This document shows positions 19,689-29,637 of a stretch of 64,000 nt of DNA, piece after piece; position 1 is the first letter of the stretch; every line of letters starts with the position of its first letter. Position numbers and translations under genes: made by a program. Below the pieces are notes generated by a model. That model searched no databases, was not told where the DNA came from, and worked only from the letters and a program-made list of their open reading frames with translations. The DNA comes from Maribacter aestuarii (GTDB taxonomy: Bacteria > Bacteroidota > Bacteroidia > Flavobacteriales > Flavobacteriaceae), in NCBI RefSeq assembly GCF_027474845.2, contig NZ_CP107031.2, positions 3,301,001 through 3,365,000 on the forward strand. Reading direction: 5' to 3'.

Positions 19689-20873
19689 ATGGAATTTACT
19701 TATTACTATATATACAGTAATTTTGATTTTACTCAGACAAGTGCCGGTGCCACTAGAATGATATATTATGCTAAAGCTTTAGCCGACATAAATCATAAAG
19801 TTTTTTTAGTAAGTTGTTGCTCCACAAAAATAGATAACGAATGTTTTAAAGAAATGGAACCTAATATTTTCGTTTTAGAAAAGAAAAAACTAACCAAAAA
19901 CTTTTTTAAAACAATTTTTTTCCTCAAGGAATTATCCTCTTTTTCAAATAGCCATTCTGGAAAAAAAGTATACATTTATTACCCATACCCTTTAGTATCT
20001 TTAGAAATTTTAGCACTTATTTTCTTCAAGTACATCAAAAGAAAGCCTGTTTACTATGAGTTAAATGAAATTCCAAAATACACATCTTCTTTTCATGCTC
20101 CCGGCTCTTTTAGAGCGTTAAAATATTCGATAAAAAGAATAGTGTTCAAAACTGTATTTACAGTTATGGAGCCATTTCTTATTTTTTACGACGGATTGAT
20201 ATGTATCTCAACTGCTATGGTTAATTATGGTAAAAGGTATAATAAGAATATTTTGAGAATACCTATTCTCACCGATCCCTATAAAAATATTAAAAAGTCA
20301 AGTAATCTATATGCAAAAGAAAATCTAACTAATATAGGGTTTTCTGGAAGTATTCATCCTACAAAAGAGAATCTTGATAGTTTTATAAATATAATTACTG
20401 ACTTAAGAAAAAAAGGCTATAAATTATCTTTTAATTTATGCGGTACAATATTTGAAAATTATCGTAATGATTTTGTTGAAATATGCCGATTGAGAGATGA
20501 AATCAATTATTACGGGAACTTAAATCCTAAGGAATTTTCTACATTTTTGAGCCAACAAGATATTCTTGTGATTCCTAGAGGATTTAGTTTACAAAATAAG
20601 TATGGTTTTTCAACAAAACTCTCAGACTATTTAAATCACAAGAAAATAATATTATTGACTGACATAAGCGACAACAAATTATATATCAAAGATGGATTCA
20701 ATGGGTTTATTGTTCCTCCGGATAATGAGCTTGAAATGTCAAATAAATTAATATATATATATGAAAATTTATCCGTTCTAAACAAACACATAATTCCTAA
20801 CGCAATTGAATCTTCTAAAAATTACTTTTATTTTAAAAATTATAAAAAAGAATTGCAAAATTTTGTCAAATAG
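19689..20873 (+). CDS. GT4-type glycosyltransferase
   Basis: The 394-residue protein has the GT-B layout. The N-terminal half begins Y-Y-I-Y-S-N-F-D-F and contains T-S-A-G-A-T-R-M, where acceptor and phosphate contacts usually lie. The C-terminal half has N-I-G-F-S-G-S-I-H-P-T-K, a typical start of the nucleotide-sugar domain, followed by V-I-P-R-G-F-S-L-Q-N-K-Y-G-F-S-T-K-L, like the E-x7-E region with substitutions. It would act at the cytoplasmic face on a lipid-linked acceptor, possibly adding FucNAc since it follows the WecB-type gene by two bases. That donor assignment is only from context. Confidence 0.8.
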   Translation: MEFTYYYIYSNFDFTQTSAGATRMIYYAKALADINHKVFLVSCCSTKIDNECFKEMEPNIFVLEKKKLTKNFFKTIFFLKELSSFSNSHSGKKVYIYYPYPLVSLEILALIFFKYIKRKPVYYELNEIPKYTSSFHAPGSFRALKYSIKRIVFKTVFTVMEPFLIFYDGLICISTAMVNYGKRYNKNILRIPILTDPYKNIKKSSNLYAKENLTNIGFSGSIHPTKENLDSFINIITDLRKKGYKLSFNLCGTIFENYRNDFVEICRLRDEINYYGNLNPKEFSTFLSQQDILVIPRGFSLQNKYGFSTKLSDYLNHKKIILLTDISDNKLYIKDGFNGFIVPPDNELEMSNKLIYIYENLSVLNKHIIPNAIESSKNYFYFKNYKKELQNFVK

Positions 20874-21061
20874 ATGCTAGAAATAGTAAGCCATAAGACT
20901 TAAAATTACTATAACTTTTAGACGTATATCTTGACAATTAGGTTTATATTTTTAAGGTTTAAGAGTTATATCATTTTCAAAACGACTGTGACAAGAATTT
21001 CAATTCTTCGGAAGAAGATTTAAAACGCTTATTGTATAATTAAAATAATTAAATAAAATTT

Positions 21062-22912
21062 ATGTGCGGTATTTACGGATCAACGATTCCATACGCTGAA
21101 AGTGAAGTAGCTTCAAAACTTCATCGAACTTCTTTTAGAGGGCCGGACTATTCGGAATCTGAAATTTTTGTTGAGGAAAATTACCAATTGACGCTAGGTC
21201 ATAATCGTTTAGCTATTATCGATTTAGATTCTCGTTCAAATCAACCATTCAATTATATGAATCTGATTTATATTGTATTTAATGGGGAAATTTATAATTT
21301 CCAAGATTTGAGAAACACCTTATTACAAAAAGGCTATACATTTAAAACTAAAGGAGATACAGAAGTCATTTGTGCGGCATATCTAGAATACGGAGAAGAA
21401 TGTCCTAAATATTTAAACGGGATGTTTGCTTTTGTAATCTTTGATAAAAAACATAAAATTTTATTTGGAGCTAGAGATCGTTTAGGACAGAAACCTTTTT
21501 ATTATTATCATAATAAGACAGAATTCGAATTTTCTAGTCAACTTTCTTCTATACAAATTGGTCATAATAACTTAAGTATTTCCAATTCTGCTATTCAGAA
21601 TTATTTAAGGTGGGGTTACATCCCCGACCCACAATCTATTTATAATGAAATAAAGAAACTACCGCCTGGTCATGCATTTAATTATAATCTGAGTAGTGGG
21701 GTATATAATCAAAAAGCATATTGGGATTTAGACATTAAGGGTCTAAGCAAGTTTGAAGGTAGTTATCAAGATGCAAAACGAGACTTATCTACCTTATTGG
21801 ATGACGCAGTACGTAAACGTATGATTGCTGATGTTCCGTTAGGTGTTTTTTTATCGGGAGGTGTAGATTCTTCATTAGTTGCAGCACTAGCACAGAAGGG
21901 AAACAGCACAAAGATTAGGACTTTTTCGATAAAATTTAACACAAAAGGTTATGACGAAAGTGGATTTGCTCAGGACGTTGCTAATCATCTTAAAACGGAT
22001 CATCATACTATTGAATGTAATTACAAGGAAGGTCTTGATTTGATTCAAAATTTTAGCCATTATTATGACGAACCCTTTTCGGATTCTTCGGCTATTCCTT
22101 CTATGCTTTTGGCTAAATATACTCGAAAGCATGTTACAGTTGCTCTTTCAGGTGATGGTGGAGACGAAAGTTTTTTAGGTTATCATAGGTATAATTGGGT
22201 TAGAGTTGCAAAAGTTTTTTATCAACTGCCTGAATTTCTAAGACCTGTTTTTGTTAAAATACTTTTTATGTTTCCACACTATAGGAGTAAAGTAATTGCA
22301 GAAGTTCTAAAAAATGCAAATATTAACGATGCATATTTAAGCATGATAACCGGGGCCGTTGATGAAATTCGGAACTTAAATAATAAGGATATTTCTGATT
22401 TTTACGCACAGTACTTGTATCATAATAATAAGAATATTTATGAAAGGATATCCGATTTCGATATCAAAACTTATTTAAATGGGGACATTAATACTAAGGT
22501 TGATAGGGCCACAATGGCATATTCCTTAGAAGCACGATCCCCTTTTATGGACTATAGAGTTGTAGAATTTGCAAGATCTATACCAACCTCTTTTAAATTT
22601 ACAAAAGGGAATCAGAAGCGTATTCTTAAGGATATTCTTTATGACAATGTGCCTAAGAAGATTTTTGACAGGCCTAAAGCAGGATTTGCTATACCACTAA
22701 AAGAGTGGTTTCGCGAGGATTTAAAAGGATATGTTTTGGATGAATTGGATTTTAATGGATTAAAAGCTTTACCGAATATTGATGCCTTGGAGATTCAGAA
22801 GAAAATTCAGCAACATATGAAAGGAAGTTGGAACCGAGATAGTTTAATATGGCGTTTATTAGTGCTAAAACAATGGATGAATGAAAATAGCGAGGGACTT
22901 ACAATTAAATAA
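21062..22912 (+). CDS. Asparagine synthase-like amidotransferase 1
   Basis: The 616-residue protein begins M-C-G-I-Y-G, so Cys2 can serve as the N-terminal nucleophile of the class II glutaminase domain (about residues 1-210). The synthetase domain has the pyrophosphate loop F-L-S-G-G-V-D-S-S. Sequence alone would read AsnB, which makes asparagine. Within a polysaccharide locus that makes uronic acids, the better guess is amidation of a uronic acid to a uronamide, as proposed for AsnB-like proteins in other O-antigen clusters. A second, divergent copy lies at 24056-25951. A 188-base spacer precedes this gene, so it may start a transcript. Confidence 0.87.
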   Translation: MCGIYGSTIPYAESEVASKLHRTSFRGPDYSESEIFVEENYQLTLGHNRLAIIDLDSRSNQPFNYMNLIYIVFNGEIYNFQDLRNTLLQKGYTFKTKGDTEVICAAYLEYGEECPKYLNGMFAFVIFDKKHKILFGARDRLGQKPFYYYHNKTEFEFSSQLSSIQIGHNNLSISNSAIQNYLRWGYIPDPQSIYNEIKKLPPGHAFNYNLSSGVYNQKAYWDLDIKGLSKFEGSYQDAKRDLSTLLDDAVRKRMIADVPLGVFLSGGVDSSLVAALAQKGNSTKIRTFSIKFNTKGYDESGFAQDVANHLKTDHHTIECNYKEGLDLIQNFSHYYDEPFSDSSAIPSMLLAKYTRKHVTVALSGDGGDESFLGYHRYNWVRVAKVFYQLPEFLRPVFVKILFMFPHYRSKVIAEVLKNANINDAYLSMITGAVDEIRNLNNKDISDFYAQYLYHNNKNIYERISDFDIKTYLNGDINTKVDRATMAYSLEARSPFMDYRVVEFARSIPTSFKFTKGNQKRILKDILYDNVPKKIFDRPKAGFAIPLKEWFREDLKGYVLDELDFNGLKALPNIDALEIQKKIQQHMKGSWNRDSLIWRLLVLKQWMNENSEGLTIK

Positions 22913-24050
22913 AAAGTCCGTTTCTATATTAATTTATAGTCTGGCAAGTGGAGGAGCGGAAAGATTTACTTCTTATTTGATGGCTTATTTTATTGAGAAA
23001 GAAATAGATGTTACTCTTATATTAATGGAGAATAACATAAAATATTCAATTCCTAGTAAAGTAAAAATAAAATTTTTAGGTAAATCCAAAAATTCAGATA
23101 TCGGAATAATTAAATTCCTTAAGCTACCCATTTATGCATACAAGTATGCGAAAATGAATAAAGAATTAGAAATTAATTATTCATTTAGTCTTCTCACTAG
23201 ACCAAATTTAATTAATGTTCTATCTAAAGTTTTTTTTGGAAATGAGTCAAAGGTAATAATAAGTGAAAGAGCGTATCCAAGTTTGCAATATGGCTACAAT
23301 AATTTACACTCTAAAATAAACAAAATTTTAATTTCATCATTTTATGATAAATCAAATTTAATTATTGGTAACTCGGTAGGAAACTCCAATGACCTAATAG
23401 AAAATTTTAACATAAAAAAGAAAAAAATAATCACAATTCCAAACCCGGTAGATATTGATGCTATTGATATTGTAGAACCAATAGATGGGTTTTTCGATAA
23501 AGATTTTTTCAATTTAATAACTATAGGAAGACTGGATGTTGGTAAAAATCACAGGATGTTAATAAAGGCAATAAATGATTTTACAAATATCAGACTCTAC
23601 ATTATTGGAATAGGTGAATTAAAGAATGAATTACAAAGTCTAATTAACCATTGCAAACTTGGAGACAGAGTTTTTTTATTAGGTCACCAAAAAGACCCCT
23701 TCAAATATCTAAAATCTGCTGATCTTTTTATTTTTGGATCTAGCCATGAAGGATTTCCAAACGTACTACTGGAAGCGATGGCTTGCGGATTGCCAATTTT
23801 ATCTACCAATTGCAAATCTGGCCCTGAGGAGATTTTACAACTTAAGAAGCCCAAAGAAAATTCTATCATGATTACAGATTTTGGTTTATTAGTCCCCGTC
23901 TCTAATACAGAATTAATGAAAGAGGCTATTGACTATTTTACAAAGAATCCTAAATACATGAGTTTGTGCAAAATAAATGTTAAGAAAAGAGTTATGGATT
24001 TCGAAAAGAGCCAGATTTTAAAAAGGTATACAAATCATATATTTCAATAA
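22881..24050 (+). CDS. GT4 glycosyltransferase
   Basis: The 389-residue GT-B protein has I-Y-S-L-A-S-G-G-A-E-R-F-T near the N-terminus, a common glycine-rich acceptor loop, and T-I-G-R-L-D-V-G-K-N-H in the C-terminal domain. The E-x7-E motif is present as G-S-S-H-E-G-F-P-N-V-L-L-E-A-M, which contacts the donor sugar. It starts 32 bases inside the end of the upstream AsnB-like gene, implying translational coupling, and five bases separate it from the second one. It therefore probably works with the amidotransferases on the same repeat unit. Its donor sugar is not known. Confidence 0.87.
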   Translation: MKIARDLQLNKKSVSILIYSLASGGAERFTSYLMAYFIEKEIDVTLILMENNIKYSIPSKVKIKFLGKSKNSDIGIIKFLKLPIYAYKYAKMNKELEINYSFSLLTRPNLINVLSKVFFGNESKVIISERAYPSLQYGYNNLHSKINKILISSFYDKSNLIIGNSVGNSNDLIENFNIKKKKIITIPNPVDIDAIDIVEPIDGFFDKDFFNLITIGRLDVGKNHRMLIKAINDFTNIRLYIIGIGELKNELQSLINHCKLGDRVFLLGHQKDPFKYLKSADLFIFGSSHEGFPNVLLEAMACGLPILSTNCKSGPEEILQLKKPKENSIMITDFGLLVPVSNTELMKEAIDYFTKNPKYMSLCKINVKKRVMDFEKSQILKRYTNHIFQ

Positions 24051-24055
24051 TATTT

Positions 24056-25951
24056 ATGTGCGGAATAAACGGATTTATAACAAATAGGAGTTCAACGAAA
24101 GAGACTTTGACTTCTCATATTTATGAGATGAACAATCTCATTTATCATAGAGGCCCAGATGATAACGGGATATTTACAGATCAACATAATGGTCTTGCAA
24201 TGGGAATGCAAAGACTTGCTATCATTGACCTGAATTCAGGGAAGCAACCTATTATCTCAGATGACGGTAAGATAATTATAGTTTTTAATGGAGAAATATA
24301 TAATTACTTGGAACTAAAAAGAAGTCTTGAGAATAGTGGAGTTGTTTTTAAGACACAAAGTGATACTGAAGTTATCCTAAGACTTTATGAAAAAGAGGGT
24401 GCCAATTCATTTAAGAAACTGGATGGAATGTTTGCTTTCAGTATTTATGATAAAATAAAGAACAAAGTCTTTATTGCTAGAGATTTTTTCGGTGAAAAGC
24501 CTTTATATTATTGTGAATCCGGAAATCAATTTATATGGGGGTCAGAATTAAAATCCGTCATAAATAGAATTGGTTATAAGCCTGATATTTCTACTATTGG
24601 CTTAAATTTATATTTTAGGCTTACCTACACCCCCTGTCCTTATACTATTTATAAGGATGTTTATAAGTTAGAGCCTAATTCATACATTTCTTACGATTTA
24701 GTCGACAAAACTTTTAAAATTTCCCAGATTGAGGAAGAGTCAATTCCCAGGAAGAAAAATGATGTCTCTTTTAAGGAGGCTAAAGAGAATGTGAGAAATT
24801 TAGTTTATGATAGTGTTCTTAGTCGATCTGTTTCGGATGTCCCAATTGGGACCTTTCTTTCAGGAGGAGTAGATTCTTCAGTGGTCTCGCTATGTTTATC
24901 GCAAGCCAAATCCAAACCTATAGATACATTTTCAATAGGATTCGAGAAAAAGTCTTTTGATGAAACGGACAAGTCTCGTGTGGTTGCCAATTTAATAGGA
25001 AGTAATCACCATGAATTTATTATTGGTGAAAAAGATCTTCATGAAAATGTTCATGAAATACTTCAAAATTTTGATGAACCTTTTGCCGATTCTTCTAGCT
25101 TACCAACCTATTTAGTTTCAAATAAGACAAGAAAGTACGTTAAAGTAGCTTTAACGGGCGATGGAGGAGATGAAGTCTTTGGAGGATATAATAAGTATTA
25201 TGTTGGTAAAATGAACCACAATTATTCTAGAATTATACCAAAGCCTCTACACAATACATTGAAACGCATCTCATCACCTCTTCTTAAAGTTTCTAATGAT
25301 AATAGGGGGTTAAGGTATAAGATAAATCGTCTTTTGACGTCTATTGATTATGATGGCAACTATTATTGGGATATAATTTCATTGGGATTTTCGAACAATT
25401 CTTTAGATCGTTATCTATTGAAAGAGCATTGGCAAGAAGATATTTTTGAATGGTACAAGGAAAAAACCAAAATATACAAACCAAATAGCCTGACTGATTT
25501 TAGGATTATTGATAAGAATATAAGTCTTGAAGGAGACATGTTGGTTAAAGTGGATAGAACCAGCATGCTTAATTCACTTGAGTGTAGAGCCCCTTTTTTA
25601 AATAAAAAAATATGGAATTACACAAACTCAATTCCTGAGAAATATTTACTTAAAGGCTGGAACAAGAAATATATTCTTAAAAAGTCTTTTGAAAACCAGT
25701 TCCCGAAGGATTTTTTGGAAAAGAGTAAAAGTGGTTTTGGTGTTCCTGTTGGCGACTGGCTTAGGTCTTCTTTAAAACTAGAACTAATAAGTTATGTTGA
25801 GCATGAGAGAATTCAGAAGCAAGGGATATTTAATTCAAATAACATTAAAAAATTAATTAACAATCACCTTACGGGCAAAGAGGATAATACTTTTAAAGTA
25901 TGGACTTTTTATTGCTTCCAAAAATGGTATTACAATACTTATGAAGACTAA
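24056..25951 (+). CDS. Asparagine synthase-like amidotransferase 2
   Basis: The 631-residue protein begins M-C-G-I-N-G, with the nucleophile Cys2, and has R-G-P-D-D-N-G in the glutaminase domain and F-L-S-G-G-V-D-S-S as the ATP pyrophosphate loop. It shares the AsnB domain plan with the copy at 21062-22912 but is clearly divergent, so the two probably differ in substrate and are not a recent duplication. Uronic acid amidation is inferred from the neighbouring uronic acid genes; ordinary asparagine synthesis cannot be excluded. The following glycosyltransferase appears to start inside the last 11 bases of this gene. Confidence 0.87.
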   Translation: MCGINGFITNRSSTKETLTSHIYEMNNLIYHRGPDDNGIFTDQHNGLAMGMQRLAIIDLNSGKQPIISDDGKIIIVFNGEIYNYLELKRSLENSGVVFKTQSDTEVILRLYEKEGANSFKKLDGMFAFSIYDKIKNKVFIARDFFGEKPLYYCESGNQFIWGSELKSVINRIGYKPDISTIGLNLYFRLTYTPCPYTIYKDVYKLEPNSYISYDLVDKTFKISQIEEESIPRKKNDVSFKEAKENVRNLVYDSVLSRSVSDVPIGTFLSGGVDSSVVSLCLSQAKSKPIDTFSIGFEKKSFDETDKSRVVANLIGSNHHEFIIGEKDLHENVHEILQNFDEPFADSSSLPTYLVSNKTRKYVKVALTGDGGDEVFGGYNKYYVGKMNHNYSRIIPKPLHNTLKRISSPLLKVSNDNRGLRYKINRLLTSIDYDGNYYWDIISLGFSNNSLDRYLLKEHWQEDIFEWYKEKTKIYKPNSLTDFRIIDKNISLEGDMLVKVDRTSMLNSLECRAPFLNKKIWNYTNSIPEKYLLKGWNKKYILKKSFENQFPKDFLEKSKSGFGVPVGDWLRSSLKLELISYVEHERIQKQGIFNSNNIKKLINNHLTGKEDNTFKVWTFYCFQKWYYNTYED

Positions 25952-27119
25952 CGGGAAGAAAAAAAGAAGTTAATTAGGATAACTACAATTCCGGGGTCGT
26001 TAAGCGGTCTTCTACATGGACAAATGAAGTATATGTCCAAACATTTTGAAGTCTTAGGCATATCATCTTCTGATGGGGACAAGTTAGCGTTGGTGGGAAT
26101 AGAGGAGGGAGTAAGGGTTATCCCCGTAGAAATGACAAGAAAAATCACTCCTTTTAAAGATTTAAAAGCAGCTTATAAGCTTTATACAATTTTTAAAAGA
26201 GAAAAACCATTTATAGTACATACTCATACTCCAAAAGCTGGTACTTTAGGAATGTTGGCTGCCTACTTAGCTAGGGTACCTCATAGATTGCATACTATTG
26301 CAGGCTTACCTTTGGTTGAAACTAAAGGATTTAAAAGATTTGTTTTGGATTTTGTTGAAAATATAACCTATCGTTGTGCTACCAAAATATATCCCAATTC
26401 TTTCGGGCTCTTAGATATTATTTTGGAGAATAGATATACCGAGGATAGTAAACTTAAAGTTATTGGTAATGGTAGCTCAAATGGTATAGATTTAAACTAT
26501 TTTAATCCAGAATTGTTTAATCAAAAAGAAATAATAAGTTTTAAAAAAATTAGGTTTTAAGGATTCTGATTTCGTTTTTGTTTATGTAGGAAGGTTAGTT
26601 GGTGATAAAGGAGTAAATGAATTAATTCTTGCATTCCTAAAAGTTAGTCATACATATATAAATGCCAAGTTATTGTTGGTTGGTCCCTTTGAAAATGATT
26701 TAGACCCACTATTATTAGAAACAGAAAGGATTATTAAAACAAATAAGAATATTGTTCTAACGGGTTGGGTGGATGACCCTCGTCCATATTTTGCAATAAG
26801 TAATGTTTTAGTATTTCCTAGTTATCGTGAAGGTTTCCCAAATGTAGTAATGCAATCTGGTGCTATGGGTATTCCAAGTATTGTTTCTAACATCAATGGA
26901 TGTAATGAAATAATAAAGGAAAACGAGAACGGTGTAATAATTCCTGTTAAAAACGTTCAAAAATTAACTGAAGCAATGGAGAAAATGATTTCAAAGTTTC
27001 ATGAAAATGATAGTATATACGATTCAATCCAAATAAGAGAATCCATTACCAAAAGATTTGAAAGAAAGATGATTTGGGATTTAGTATTGAATGAGTATCA
27101 GTATCTGGAAGGTCAATAG
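25941..27119 (+). CDS. GT4 glycosyltransferase (PglA-like) with two frame breaks
   Basis: Three frames are needed to read this gene. ATG 25941, overlapping the upstream stop, begins M-K-T-N-G-K-K-K. Adding one base in the A7 run 25959-25965 leads to L-I-R-I-T-T-I-P-G-S-L-S-G, the usual N-terminus of this group. The frame then runs to 26560 and includes H-T-H-T-P-K-A-G-T. Removing one A from the A7 run 26543-26549 restores K-K-L-G-F-K-D-S-D-F-V-F-V-Y-V-G-R-L and the E-x7-E-like R-E-G-F-P-N-V-V-M-Q to 27119. The reconstructed protein has about 390 residues, normal for a cytoplasmic-side GT4 enzyme such as PglA. If the first break is dismissed, no standard start codon precedes the conserved N-terminus in its own frame. 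Confidence 0.8.
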
Positions 27120-27486
27120 CGAATTTTATTTTTTGAGATTTAAAATTTATAATTGTCGGAAAAAATGTTATATAAATTTTAATATTACGTCATAATATAA
27201 ATCTTTTTTTGTTGGGGTTTTTAGATTCAAAAATGGCAATACGCCCAGAATAAATCTGTGTGGTTAAATAGAATTAATATCCGCGGCCAACGACTCTACG
27301 AAGCTAAATTGCTTTTGAACGATTTAAATTTAATGATTTTTTTTCTTTCGCATATTGCCAAAGAAATCATTATTAGTTTACTAATTGTTAAAAAAACATT
27401 GATTCAGAAACGAGGTTTATTTGGGATTAGCTATTGGTGAATTAGACATAACATTGGTAAATGCGTTTAAATCTGAAATTCGATAT
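27120..27486. other. Spacer between the GT4 and CapK-like genes
   Basis: About 367 AT-rich bases contain no supported gene. A 60-codon frame at 27258-27440 with a GTG start resembles no known protein. The frame of the next gene stays open back to a TTG at 27421, but the extra 22 residues do not fit the family. No terminator hairpin was found. Confidence 0.4.
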
Positions 27487-28797
27487 ATGAGAATACTTGA
27501 ACAAATTAGAAGATTACTTTTTTGGTCTTTGGACAATTTTAAAGATAATAGTATTAAGAGTCATTTGGAAGATATCTCATTTATTTTGGAAAATTTTACT
27601 TCAGAAAAGTCAAAACAAAGGAGAGATAGTATTTTATATAATTATTTAAAACATGCAGTAGATAGTACGCCTTGGTATTTCAAATTTAAGGGTTTTAAAG
27701 ATATTTCAGATTTTCCGGTAATTTCGAAAATCGATATTCGAGAAGCCTACGAGGACATGTTATCATTATCTTACAGAGATAAACCATTTACTGAAATAGC
27801 AACAAGCGGTACAACTGGGATTCCTTTTCGAGTAAGGCAAGATAAAATTAAGAAAAACCGCAATTTAGCTGACACTCTTTACTTTGGTAAAAAAGGAGGT
27901 TATGTATTAGGGGATAGGCTCTATTATGTAAGAAAATGGGTGCCAGAAACAAGTAGGACAGCTTTTGGAAATTTTCTTATTAATATGGTAGAAGTAAATG
28001 TCACTGATTTTTCCAAATCGTATTTAGATAAGTTGATATCGAGAATGGAGCTGGATGTTTCTAATAAAGCGCTTATAGGTTATTCTTCAGCATTTACGGA
28101 TATCTGTAGACATTTAGAATCTGAGAATAGGACTCCTCTTGAAAGAAATTTCAAATCTATTATAGCTGTTGCTGAAGCACTTAGCCCAAACACAAAAAAG
28201 TCTATGGAAACTTTTTTTGGTTGTCCTGTAGTAACAAGGTATTCAAATTCTGAAAATGGAATATTCGCTCAACAGAGCAATGAAACCGGGGATGATTATC
28301 ATATCAATTGGGCCAGCTATTACGTTGAAATATTACAATTGGACAATGATAATCCCGTATCTGAAGGGCAAATGGGCAGAATTGTAATTACTGATTTATT
28401 TAATTATTGTATGCCAATGATTAGATATGATACGGGAGATTTAGGAGTGATGGAGAAGAGAGATAAGGATTGTGCGCCTTTGTTGACTAAAATTGAAGGT
28501 CGCCGTATGGATGTTCTTTATAGTACTAAAGGCGAACCGCTTTCTCCATACGTTGCCTTTGAAATGGAATACTTTACAGAATTGAAGCAATTTCAACTCA
28601 TTCAGGAATCAGAAAAAGAATATACTGCTAAATTAAATTTGGACGGAGTTTTTATGAACGAAGAAGGATTAATTAAAAGGCTCAAAAAATATCTTGGTAA
28701 AGATGCAGTCATTAAATTTGAATATGTGAAAGCCTTTCCTCAGCTTGCTTCAGGAAAAAGAAGGTTAACCGTAAATAATTATAAAAAAGTAGTCTAG
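27487..28797 (+). CDS. CapK/phenylacetate-CoA ligase-like adenylate-forming enzyme
   Basis: The 436-residue protein (from ATG 27487, M-R-I-L-E-Q-I-R-R) belongs to the adenylate-forming superfamily. It has the ATP-binding loop A-T-S-G-T-T-G-I-P, the segment R-Y-S-N-S-E-N-G, where acyl-CoA ligases have Y-G-x-T-E, and the hinge region Y-D-T-G-D-L-G. CapK-like members are frequent in polysaccharide clusters, often near a PglC-type gene as here, but their reaction is not established; activation of an acyl or amino-acid substituent is plausible. I chose ATG 27487 over the upstream TTG 27421 because the family N-terminus starts there. Confidence 0.8.
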   Translation: MRILEQIRRLLFWSLDNFKDNSIKSHLEDISFILENFTSEKSKQRRDSILYNYLKHAVDSTPWYFKFKGFKDISDFPVISKIDIREAYEDMLSLSYRDKPFTEIATSGTTGIPFRVRQDKIKKNRNLADTLYFGKKGGYVLGDRLYYVRKWVPETSRTAFGNFLINMVEVNVTDFSKSYLDKLISRMELDVSNKALIGYSSAFTDICRHLESENRTPLERNFKSIIAVAEALSPNTKKSMETFFGCPVVTRYSNSENGIFAQQSNETGDDYHINWASYYVEILQLDNDNPVSEGQMGRIVITDLFNYCMPMIRYDTGDLGVMEKRDKDCAPLLTKIEGRRMDVLYSTKGEPLSPYVAFEMEYFTELKQFQLIQESEKEYTAKLNLDGVFMNEEGLIKRLKKYLGKDAVIKFEYVKAFPQLASGKRRLTVNNYKKVV

Positions 28798-28819
28798 CTT
28801 ATTATTTTTTTAACAATAG

Positions 28820-28827
28820 TATGTTTG
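28820..28827 (+). promoter_or_regulatory. Possible -7 box before the PglC-type gene
   Basis: TATGTTTG fits TAnnTTTG and lies 13 bases before the ATG at 28841. No TTG stands about 20 bases upstream, so only half of a typical Bacteroidota promoter is visible. Confidence 0.3.
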
Positions 28828-28840
28828 CAACATAAAAATT

Positions 28841-29473
28841 ATGCCCCGTATCTATCCAATTGTAAAACGTAGTCTTGATTTTTTTACTGCTCTATTAGTA
28901 TTAGTAGTTTTTTCACCTATTATTTTACTGATTTTTGTAATGCTCCTTTTTGCTAATGAGGGGAAACCTTTTTTTCAACAGCAACGGCCTGGTCGCCATA
29001 AGAAAGTATTTACCATAAATAAGTTCAAGACCATGAACGATAAAAAAGATGCTTCGGGAAAGCTTTTGCCAGATGGTAAACGTCTAACACCAATCGGCAT
29101 TATTATTAGAAAAACATCCTTAGATGAGTTGCCTCAACTTTTCAATGTACTTAAAGGAGATATGAGTTTTGTTGGCCCAAGGCCACTGTTGGTACGCTAT
29201 CTACCTTTCTATACCAAGGAGGAAGAGCTAAGGCATACGGTAAGGCCGGGTATATCGGGTCTTGCTCAGGTTTCTGGAAGAAATACGGTTAAATGGGACG
29301 ATAGACTTAAATTGGACATAGAATATGTTGAGAACCTATCTTTTTGGTTGGATATGAAAATTCTTCTGCTCACCGTTTTACGTGTCATACAGTCAAAGGA
29401 TGTTTCTGTGGATCCCACGGTTTTGATGCCCGCCTTGGACGTGGAACGTAGCATTAAAATGGAAAGCAAATAG
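28841..29473 (+). CDS. PglC-type initiating phosphoglycosyltransferase
   Basis: The 210-residue protein has one N-terminal membrane segment (about residues 14-35, V-F-S-P-I-I-L-L-I-F) and the cytoplasmic catalytic domain of monotopic phosphoglycosyltransferases. K-F-K-T-M is followed by T-S-L-D-E-L-P-Q, which contains the catalytic Asp-Glu pair, and by F-V-G-P-R-P-L and R-P-G-I-S-G-L-A-Q-V. It transfers a sugar-1-phosphate from a UDP-sugar to undecaprenyl phosphate and so starts each repeat unit. The short form matches PglC, as opposed to the long WcaJ/WbaP forms. The 4-amino sugar from the leftward operon or FucNAc are possible first sugars. It is the last gene of the polysaccharide locus. 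Confidence 0.9.
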   Translation: MPRIYPIVKRSLDFFTALLVLVVFSPIILLIFVMLLFANEGKPFFQQQRPGRHKKVFTINKFKTMNDKKDASGKLLPDGKRLTPIGIIIRKTSLDELPQLFNVLKGDMSFVGPRPLLVRYLPFYTKEEELRHTVRPGISGLAQVSGRNTVKWDDRLKLDIEYVENLSFWLDMKILLLTVLRVIQSKDVSVDPTVLMPALDVERSIKMESK

Positions 29474-29637
29474 ACCTTTAATTCACCTTACACTTTCAGA
29501 TTTGTTAGATTAAAATTCATGAGGTCTAGTGCTTCTCTTGAATTTACAATATTGCCTCAAGTAAATACATAGGTGTATTTAAGATTTAAAATTTTATTCA
29601 TTGATTATTTGGTAATTTAGTATTCGATAAAATTTTA

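Noticed and set aside
27258..27440. A 60-codon plus-strand frame before the CapK-like gene
   Set aside because: GTG start, unusual composition, no similarity recognised, and it overlaps the false 5' extension of the next gene.
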